Translations under genes and position numbers: made by a program
Origin: Actinomucor elegans
Taxonomy: Eukaryota; Mucoromycota; Mucoromycetes; Mucorales; Mucoraceae
Length of the DNA: 64,000 nucleotides
Assembly: GCA_026027325.1 (NCBI GenBank)
Contig: JAMSLZ010000002.1
Coordinates: 2,728,001 to 2,792,000, forward strand
Reading direction: 5' to 3'
Notes under the pieces: generated by a model
The model's input: the letters and a program-made list of their open reading frames with translations, nothing else
What the model was told of the DNA's origin: nothing
Database searches by the model: none
Shown here: piece by piece, positions 22,085-30,748 of the stretch
Numbering within the stretch: the stretch's first letter is position 1
Layout: each line of letters opens with the position of its first letter

Positions 22085-23832
22085 ATGCATCGTTTAGCGA
22101 GTCGATTAACACAAGTGAGCAAGGCCACTGCATCAGGTAATGACACGCAATGCTTGAGACATGATGGAAAATTTTGAGAAATTTTAAGCAAATGAGACAT
22201 TTAATTAACATAAAAAGTCAATCCTAGGTTTCCATACCTCTGCCACTAGCTCGGCTATTAGTCGTTTCAACTTGCCTGCTATGAGTCCTACCATGACAGA
22301 AGGTACTATTCATCGATGGATGAAGAAAGAAGGCGAGTCTTTTAGCGCTGGTGAAGTTCTTTTGGAACTCGAGACAGATAAAGCTCAAATTGACGTAGAA
22401 GCAGCTGACGATGGTGTTTTGGCCAAGATTGTGGTATGTATATAGCATCTTTTTTTTCGATGGGTTTGAATATTTACCCATAGCGTGTTTAGCTTCCCAA
22501 TGGTAGTAAGGGTGCTGTCAATAGTTTGATTGCTCTTTTAGCTGAAGAAGGAGATGATATCTCTAATGTTCAAATCCCAGATGAGCAAGCTGCTGAACCA
22601 AAGAAGGGTAAATTATGTAAACAATCCCATTACCCAAAGCAAACCAACTAAAACTTATTTTTTTTTAATGCAGAACAAGAAGCTGCTCCTGCTGCTGCTG
22701 CTGCTGCTGCTGCTCCTGCTGCTCCTGCTAAGGCTACACCCTCTGTTTCTCCTATCTCTCATCATGATGTGGATACTAGCAAGCTCAAGAAACCTTTATC
22801 GCCTGCTGTGTTGAGTTTGGTGCTCAAGTATGGTATCAAGGATGTCGACAGCATCAAAGCCTCAGGTAATGGGGGTCGTATCTTGAAGGGCGATGTGCTT
22901 GCTCATCTTGGTTTGATTGCTCCTAAACCTGCTCCCAAGGCCACTCTCAGTCTTGCTCCTCCTAGAGATCAAATTGTTTTTGCCAAGGTAACAATTACTA
23001 GTTGTATGTATATTATATAATATGATTTATAATATGTTATTTTAGACCGAGAAGGTAGCCGAGAAGCAAGTCAAGAAGGAAGTACTTCCTACCTTTATCA
23101 GTAAGCGCATGGTTGTTGATGATTTGTTCAGTTTACGTCAAACATTGAATGGTAAAGTTTGGGAGATTGATGATTAAACCAAATATATATATATATATAT
23201 ATATACTAACATAAGATATGTTATATAGAACAAAACAGTACTTTTGTCAGTGTTAATGATTTCATTGCAAAGGCAGCTGAGCGTGCTTTGCAAGATGTAA
23301 CCGCCAACAAGTCTACTAGTGCAATCAAGAAACCTGTTGTTTATGGAACCAGTCCTTCTTCTTTTAATGCAGAGAAATATACTGGTGGTGATTTCAAGTA
23401 AGTTTAAAATATAAACTAAGTTTATGCGTGATCACTTATATAAAAAAAAAAAAAAAAAATAGGATCTTTAATTTGGCTGAACCTACGTATGATTTCATTA
23501 CTGATTCATACAGTACATCCAAGCCCTATGTCATGCGTGTTGGTAACAGCCAACGCATTGTACAACCCAAGAAATCATCTGCAGACAAGGATATGCTTGA
23601 TTTAATCGATTATCTTGGTGGTGCTCAACCCCCTAAAGAATCACGTCGTGTTCAACTGCAAACCACACAAGCCAAAATTGACTTTAGCAAGCAAACCAAG
23701 CACAAGCAATATCACATTGATGTTAAATTAGACGGTGGAGTACCAGGCAAGATTTTGAATGATGCAAAGGCCAATGCCTTCCTTGATCGGGTTGACTATT
23801 ACGTTAGAAATCCTACTGAATTAGTTGTATAA
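22085..23832 (+). CDS. PDX1: Pyruvate dehydrogenase complex protein X (E3-binding protein)
   Basis: Seven exons (22085-22136, 22228-22433, 22493-22607, 22674-22987, 23046-23151, 23229-23397, 23463-23832) give 443 residues. Order: mitochondrial presequence; lipoyl domain (about 30-105) with the lipoylation motif E-T-D-K-A; an Ala/Pro linker; a peripheral-subunit-binding domain ([14 protein letters not shown]...GTGG-like [12 protein letters not shown]); then a region resembling only the start of the E2 catalytic fold. The catalytic H-x-x-x-D-G at the end of true E2 acetyltransferases is absent, so this is the structural PDX1/E3BP that docks E3 to the E2 core in the matrix. Introns have normal GT-AG ends. 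A (TA)n run (about 23181-23204) sits inside intron 5 and a 17-A run inside intron 6. Confidence 0.9.
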
Positions 23833-26396
23833 TAATAAAAATGTAATTTAATATGGCCAAATGTGTATCCCAACATTGGGTTTAAGCAGTGAAAAGAAAA
23901 AAAAAAAAAAAAAAAAAAGTGGAATGATACTGAGTCCCCCCAATCATGTATACATGATGTTGCATAAATGAAAATAATAGCGGCAGTCGGGTAACACTAT
24001 GAGAGTGTAACCCCAACAATTTCATTGTCTATTAGTGATTAAGCGCCGTGTTGGTCCCTTTGTAATACAAGGAGAGTTGATTGGTTCCTTATAAGCCCAC
24101 TTCTAATAAGTAACCCTCTCTTGTTTTACGTAAGTTGGAATGCAACCCCCCCCCCCTACACAAGATTCCTCGGAGTGTGTATATGTGTGCGTGTGATGTG
24201 TGTGTATATGTGTGTATGTAAGTTTTAAACGTGTATATCAGGTTTTAGTATCATCTGATTGTGTACAAAAAAACTAAACACGACCGCGATCATCCTTCAA
24301 GTCACACTAAAATGCCTTGTCATCTAACTTTCAAGGGCACCCCTTTTTGGCTGAGCCACAATTCTTTTTGATTTGTAATTACAAGTTTCTTCCGTTTCTC
24401 TGTTTGAAACATGCACACACGCACACACATACACACATTTTGTGTGTCTCAGAATGCTCTCACTCACTCACTCACTCACTCTCCTTCGGAATGGTTCCAA
24501 GGTCTCTTATTTTCTCCGCTTAGGACCAAAAATGGTGATCAATGCAGTAAACAATACGGAGCTGTAACCAATTAAGAACACACACACACACGCACCAAAG
24601 GGCATCTTAGTCAGATAATTGGGCTGAAGAGCTCCTATTACTCGGGCCATTTGGGATTTTTCCGACGAATGCAGAAAAAGGGCCGATTTCAGTATAGAGC
24701 TTTTTTTTTTTTTTTTTTTTTTTTTTCTTACCTGTTTCTCCTACTGGTGCATTCAGAAGGGGATCATGAACTTGATAAGAAACAAGGATGAATCATCACC
24801 CAGACCACTGTGTTGGGTGTAGTACAAAAAAACCATCGAGTTTGTTGGTTTAACCCTTGAATCATAATATTACCTTTAAATAAACAATAGACCGAGCAAT
24901 GTTTTCGATTCTCGGACAAAGATAAAAGAACAAATGACGCTCTTTCGAATGAGCCTACATGCATATCTGTGCATCAACATTCAATAGGTGCTACAAGCAA
25001 ATCTACTCGCGGCAATTGAATTAGTTTACCCGTGATTGTGGCTGTACATTACCTGTAAATCAAGCTATATAACCATGGCTCTCGGATAAACCATAGATGA
25101 ACAAAAGCTATCTCCTTCTTTTTTTTTTGAATGTCTCATTTTTTGAAATCATGATATATCGAGATAGGGAGTTATTTGAAGTGATACATTCTGAAACACG
25201 TAGAGCATCACTGAGTTTGAATTGAATTTCATCCGCGAGATCACTAAAAGGGTCTTTTTATCACCCAATGAGTTGATTCTGAGGGAAGGGGGGAAAAGTA
25301 TAGAACCTTCAGATGATTAAGTTTCAGTGTTTGGTACAAGGTCACTAGAAGATATTACAAACGAGTAATACACTAGAAATCGGAGTATGAATGACACGAT
25401 ACACTGAAAAGATGACAAAATCTCATCTTTTACGGACAGTGAGCCGAGACACACGCGCAATTCTTGGTCAAAATAGAGAATAAAACATGCTCTTTCTCAA
25501 GGTCCAAACTTTATCATGGTACACCCATCCCTGGGAGGTACTACAAATGAACAGACATTGAAAATCGGAGTATTAAATGAGGATGAGATGACCATTAAAC
25601 TCACTAAATAGAGTGTCTAGATTGAAATAACTCAATAAAAAAAAAAAAAATTCAAAACGATCTTGGTATATTAGCTCCAATAATAATACTAGTTTGTCCA
25701 ACGCTGCAAATGACATCTGAGTTAGAATATGGTTTTAGCTAAAAAGGCATTAAACCAATGCAAGCCAAACAAGTGATTCCGAGTCAACTGGCCTTCTTGG
25801 CGTTTAAAATCTGAGAGTTCAAGGACAGAATTCCCGCCTTCCTTTTTGTTCTACATATCACAACATTAAAAAATTTCCTCATGATGACGAATCTAAATTG
25901 TATGTCCCACAAACAGAACAAGATTTTCTTTTGACTAAACCGCGGCCCCCATCTAATCATAACATCATGATTATATTAGCGTAGATTTAAACATTTTTTT
26001 TTTTTTTTTTATACACACGCCTTGCTGTTTATAGAGGCACCCGTTTTATAGTTTCAGTGACAAACTTGATTGATAATGGTAATAATATATAGACCCATAC
26101 CAGCTGAGTTGTGTGTATAATCACTTCAACACTTGTCCATACACGTGGAAAATGATGAAACTAATATAAAAAAAACTGGTTATGAAATAGGAGATTTCTT
26201 TGTTCAACCACCCAATCGGTACAATGATGCACCCACGTGAGACAATTTTTTTTTTTTTTTTTTTTTTGATCGACGTGCCTGATATTATCGTTTTATTTTA
26301 TTTATATACAATATGCAAGAAAAAAAAGAAGAAAATATGTAAAAATGTACTATTTGTTATGTATATGCAAGTTATGTAAAAATGTGTTCTAAGTTA
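23833..26396. other. Intergenic, microsatellite-dense
   Basis: Two 3' ends face each other across 2.6 kb (PDX1 on plus, the cyclin gene on minus). The left third is dense in TG/CA and CTCA microsatellites and poly-A/poly-T runs. A pair of related segments near 25.37 and 25.56 kb is described under findings. No coding exon is recognised; open frames at 24317-24523 and 24764-24964 are repeat-driven or featureless. Confidence 0.5.
24148..24730. repeat. Cluster of TG/CA, CTCA and homopolymer microsatellites
   Basis: In under 600 bp there are a C tract (24148-24157), interrupted (TG)n (24176-24221), (CA)n (24412-24438), a (CTCA)n run (24461-24481), another (CA)n (24578-24593) and a T run of about 26 (24702-24726). 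Such density is not seen elsewhere in the window. Confidence 0.85.
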
Positions 26397-27140
26397 TTAT
26401 TCTATTTCCAGACATCTGACTCTATTGAGTATATTTGATTTGGGAGCAGTGTTTGTTGATTGTTGACTGGTTGCTGATGCTAATGCAGAGACAGATGAGG
26501 ACCAGCTCAAAATAGGCTTACATACATTTTGTGTATTGATTGGATAATAGTGATAATAATCAAAGGTAGGACAAGGTCGCTTTTTTGTGTAAGTGTCTGT
26601 ATGTTCAAAAGATCGTTTCAACGATGTAGGTTGCACCGTGGGTGTATTGACAATCACAGGCTGCATCAGTTGTGTATTTGTCCACCATTGTTGGCATTGC
26701 GTCGTCCACTTGAAATACATCGTATGAGAAACATGGATATTATAATCAAGGGCCGATAGAAATTCCATCTCCATGATGTTCAATTCATTGATTGGAATGC
26801 TCGACACTTCAGACCATGTTTTATTGGTGAATGTATTGTCGTCCAAGTACTTGTTCGCCAACACCAATGCTGTAGTAAATAATCGCACTTCGGATCCAAT
26901 GGATGCGTGAATGGCTGGATAGGCAATTCGTAATCGTTGAATATAGTACAGTGCTAATAACATGCAAGTACATGATATCTGTGTCGCTTTCAATACTTTC
27001 TGTACGTATAATTTAAACGCAGCATGTCGTTTCGGACTTAACAATGATCTGTTGAATGATTTCGCCCAAATACAAGGTATAATCACTGCGCAAAACTCGG
27101 CTAATTGTGAAGGATTGGTGATGGAAAGGATGCTCGTCAT
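26397..27140 (-). CDS. Pcl/Pho80-type cyclin
   Basis: A single exon of 247 residues. The cyclin box occupies about residues 35-155: helix sequences with YVQKVLKATQISCTCMLLALYYI, then F-T-T-A-L-V-L-A-N-K-Y-L-D-D followed by N-K-T-W-S-E-V-S and the N-x-M-E-x-E-F-L-x-x-L-D-Y motif that marks PCL cyclins. The rest is low complexity, with a K-K-R-P patch that could be a nuclear signal. PCL cyclins activate the Pho85/Cdk5-type kinase in G1/S, morphogenesis or nutrient control; the ALANKYLDD form is nearer Pcl1/2 than Pho80. A TATATA element at 27245-27250 in the minus promoter lies about 105 bp before the ATG, followed by an A-rich leader and a (TTTTTA)n-type run. Confidence 0.85.
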   Translation of the reverse strand: MTSILSITNPSQLAEFCAVIIPCIWAKSFNRSLLSPKRHAAFKLYVQKVLKATQISCTCMLLALYYIQRLRIAYPAIHASIGSEVRLFTTALVLANKYLDDNTFTNKTWSEVSSIPINELNIMEMEFLSALDYNIHVSHTMYFKWTTQCQQWWTNTQLMQPVIVNTPTVQPTSLKRSFEHTDTYTKKRPCPTFDYYHYYPINTQNVCKPILSWSSSVSALASATSQQSTNTAPKSNILNRVRCLEIE

Positions 27141-27570
27141 GATGTTTTTTTTATTTTTATTTTTATTTTTATTTTTTGGTGTATTTACAGAAAAAGAGGT
27201 TCAAAAAAAAAATCAAAAAAAATCAATAAAAAAAGTGCTTCATTTATATAAAGGAATCGGAATTACAATTCCTCCTTGTCCGGCTCCCTATTGATTTGGT
27301 TTAGACTTTTTTGCGTGATACATACTATATTTAACCATGCCCTTTTTGACAACAGAAATTCTACATAATCCTCTCGCTCTCCTCTCTCCTTCCCCCCCCC
27401 CAAGATCTTGTTTAGGCTCCTTCCATTAATTCGCACATGAAAAATTCTTTTTTAATATAAATATTTTTAGCTGTTCCTCCCCCCCCCTTGCACAAACAAT
27501 GAGAGTTCTTCTTTTGCATGATGACTGTAACACACACGTGTAAATAAAGTTTTTTTTTTTTTTTTTTTTT

Positions 27571-27735
27571 TCTTCTCTCCCCCAACAAGTCTAGCTGGCT
27601 CCAGATCACAGGCCAGCCCTCGAGCTGGGAAGAGAATGCTGAGGGGTTTTAACTCCTTTTGTCGGCCGAGGTTGTATTTTGACAGCCATGGGCCATGAAA
27701 CATCATGCGCTGTACAAGACCCGTTTTATATAACA
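27571..27735 (-). other. GC-rich hairpin island behind a TATA box, possible ncRNA
   Basis: In AT-rich surroundings this island is clearly GC-rich and contains self-complementary stretches: CCAGC...GCTGG around 27613-27629, AGCTGGC...GCCAGC around 27593-27617, and GCCATGGGCCATG. On the minus strand TATATAAAA (about 27725-27733) precedes it by a core-promoter distance. No known RNA family was recognised. Strand is inferred from the TATA position only. Confidence 0.2.
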
Positions 27736-28029
27736 CAAAAAAGTACCTAAAGTATCTATACATGTTGTTTTGCTACGCTTCTCATATGAAGGGGGGGGAG
27801 GGACATCAGACTAGATAAATAACGCTGCATCTATAACATTCAATCGAATCCGTTCGATGCGCGCGATTACAATTTTTTGCACAAACTTAATTAATGCACC
27901 CTTTTGGTAAATATCAAATTTTTTATTATCATATAAACATCCCTTTCATGGGATGTGATGCTTCTTAGATTTACCAATACAGTCAGATAGCTAATCTGTT
28001 TTAACCCAAATAATCTATTTCAATAGAAA

Positions 28030-28640
28030 CACTAGCTTGTTCCAAGTATGGAATACTAACCAGATGAGTCATTGTACCGGGATCAGCGGAGAGATCTATT
28101 GATCATTAAATCTCGATCGTATGAATTGTAGGTCATTCATAATGAATGGCTAAAGAAAATCATTTATGAACTGTATTACAATTCAGAACAAAGATTTTAA
28201 TAGATATAATACCCTATTCTGAGTATGAAATATGAATCAGATGACACATTCAATTGAAATCATCAATCCATGGAGTTGCATTATATGAAATGTGTATAAA
28301 TGACAGCTAATTCTTGAGATATAAAGTACATGCATCTCGATCCAACTGAATAACAGCTATGGTAGATGCAGCGCCTCATTGCGAACATAAAACGTTAATT
28401 GGAAAAGTCATTGGGCCGAAATCAATGGACAGATCTGCAAATCATTAATTAGATTATATGAAATGTGTATAAAATACAGTTAATTATAGATCAGTGCCTT
28501 ATATGTATTAAATATACAACAGCTAAAGAAGGCATTAATAGGTATAATAGCTTATTCTCCGTATGGAGTATCGATCTAAAAATACCATTTTATTTGTTCA
28601 AGATTGGCAAAAATCTATAGGTTATTAGATTTATAACATA
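28030..28640 (-). repeat. Tandem array of ~170 bp repeat, four degenerate units, minus orientation
   Basis: On the minus strand the core blocks fall at about 28067-28105, 28241-28275, 28405-28442 and 28577-28625, which gives spacings near 166-174 bp. Each unit reads, in order, AT-rich lead, an AGATCT-type box, a core like ATTTCGGCCCAATG or CGCTGATCCCGGTACAATG, CATCTGRTT, ACTCAGAATA or a variant, and CTATT. This is the same order as in the 19 kb array. Confidence 0.65.
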
Positions 28641-29749
28641 AAAATCGCAATGACTTGTTGACGCACAAGTTTTATACGCAATATAATTCAATTAAATAAA
28701 GCTCCTAGTAAAACTAGCGACACATTTGAGCATCGAGGATTCATTTTACAAAAAGATCATCAATCAGACGATCTATAGATTCATTGGCCGAAATGGAGTG
28801 TTCTGTTGTCCAAATCAAGATGCTATTGCACCAGTCCCCACACTCCAGCACGCCTATAAACGCCTGTTTTATATTAACAAAAAAATTATTTATCAGTTTA
28901 CCTTGTTATATCTCTGTAACAATTTATAGAATGGATCAAAATTTTGATTAATACTTTCAATCGCTTGATGTCACTGTGTTTCTTGCACCAGATTAGAATA
29001 AACATCAAACTACATCAATAAGAGTTCTATACTGCAGATAGATTTTTTTTTTAGTCGCATCGAAACTGTTTGTCGCATTATTTTTGCTAAAGATACTTTT
29101 TACTACTTTGTCTCGACATTCTTTGTCCAACATGAGAAAAGCATTGAAAACTTTTCAAGCAATTGAAGCAAGCACCAGCACTGGAAGATGACTGATACTC
29201 TCCAATTTCGAATAACCACTAAATAAGAGCGAACAAGCGCAAGGCACAGCCAATTTAAAAGATTTGGAACTACAGCGATGCCAACGCTTTGCTTTGTAAA
29301 AGGTGGTTATGAGCCCGCGTCCAGCTAACAATTCAATTTATAGTAACTGAATGAAATCAACTGTGAATTGAATTATTAAAAATTCGATAAAAAGTCGCTC
29401 TCAATCTTAAACATGATTTATTATCACCTATCAAAATACTTGACTATGCACCTTGAGTGCAGAAGCTGTTTTATGCCTTGGTGCGGAAACAGGAGAGATT
29501 GTTGGCATTGTGATAGGCAAAAAAAAAAAAAAAAAAAAAAGGGAAAAGAAACTAGTCTTACGCGGCTTTAGTTGTAAATAACTAATGTGGGCCCCTTTTT
29601 AATTCAATGCATAGTAATCTATTCAATCCGCTTTCTCTACAGTTACTTTTTCTCGAATTTGAGCAAAAAAATTCATAGTTTATTCACGAGTATATGATAT
29701 AATCGGGATTACATTCCATTGATGTTGTATTATTTAATAGCAAATAGAA

Positions 29750-29900
29750 TGCATTCCTCGAATAGCAATCATGCAATCCATTTTAGTAGATGTAGCAGAT
29801 CGTTCTCAACAGGGAGTACCAATCAGATGTGCGGTTTGATTGAAACTGCTCAAAAGATCTATGGATAATTAGCTTTTAATCTACATGAATTGTATAACAT
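29750..29900 (-). repeat. ~175 bp repeat family, single copy
   Basis: The minus strand shows CCATAGATCTTTTGAGCAG, a diverged core, GCACATCTGATTGGTACTCC, GTTGAGAACGATCTGC and a TACATCTACTAAAATG end, matching the order of blocks in the arrays. Confidence 0.6.
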
Positions 29901-30137
29901 CTAGAGGCCATGATTGAAATGTAGTATTCGTATTGGCATTTTAGTTGAATAATAATGCTTATAAATATGTCAGCTCATCATGAACGTGTACTGATCCTCA
30001 TGTATGACATTATGCAGAGAAAGGTAGAACCTTTCCTAGGATCTTCTTTTAGACGGCGATCTTTATCTTTATAGAGCATGCAGACGTTTTTTCTAAGCTT
30101 AGTTTATTAGTAACTTAGGTTTAATTGAGAGCATAGT

Positions 30138-30167
30138 AAGCATATATATATATATATATATATATAT
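30138..30167. repeat. (TA)n microsatellite
   Basis: About 15 uninterrupted TA units in the desert upstream of the FERRY3 gene. Similar runs occur at 9183-9201, 23181-23204, 44615-44636 and 46683-46710. Confidence 0.9.
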
Positions 30168-30748
30168 TGTGTATTTTATTGTATAAATACTTGAGTTATC
30201 GCTTAATTTCTATAAAAAAAATCATTATTTAACGCAAATAACACTATAGCATAAAATTAGTTTTGCTTCGTTTGCTACAGAACTGAATGCTGCATAAACT
30301 TTGTTAAATCTCTTTTTACATATCAATATTATTGTGTTATTAAAATATAGGATGGCTTGGGCAACACTGTTAGGCAGCATGCGCAATTATACTTTCAATT
30401 GCAGCAGCCAATTAAAATATATGTAGTTCACAAGGCGACTTCAGATGGTATCAACAATGATACAAAAATGTATCATTTTTTTAATGATATACATGACGGT
30501 TTAGAATCGTAGGTTATAATCAAGCTTTATTAACAGAACCTCAAATTATGAGCCGGTAGCCTTTTCTTTGTATAAACAGTACGTCAGTTCATTATAAAAT
30601 GTAAACCAGTTACGACGCTTGTATTACCTAATATTGAGCTGGGCTAGATCCTGTGATTCATATTCAGTAGTAACACACACAAAAACAACTTGGGCCTTCA
30701 GCTATATCCTTGTTTTCTTGTTTGAATTACGCAAATACAATTGAATAG

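Larger units (their letters stand above)
27141..30748. other. 3.6 kb intergenic desert with repeat array
   Basis: It contains the cyclin promoter, C tracts (27393-27402, 27477-27487), a T run (27550-27570), a GC-rich island with hairpins (27571-27735), a four-unit repeat array (28030-28640), a single repeat (29750-29900), an A run of 20 (29521-29540) and a (TA)n run (30138-30167). The open frames at 27412-27763 are shadows of the GC island and the T tract; 28726-28929 is featureless. The promoter of the FERRY3 gene lies at the right edge. Confidence 0.5.

Noticed and set aside
24724..24800. U1 snRNA-like start: CTTACCTG near 24728, followed by GGGGATCATGAAC
   Set aside because: Only the 5'-splice-site complement and a short loop-like string agree. 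No stem-loops II/III, no Sm site and a 26-nt T run directly upstream instead of a promoter. Probably chance.
27412..27763. Minus-strand open frames of 65 and 98 codons
   Set aside because: Both run through the T/A tract (poly-K) and contain a TATA box; no family motif.
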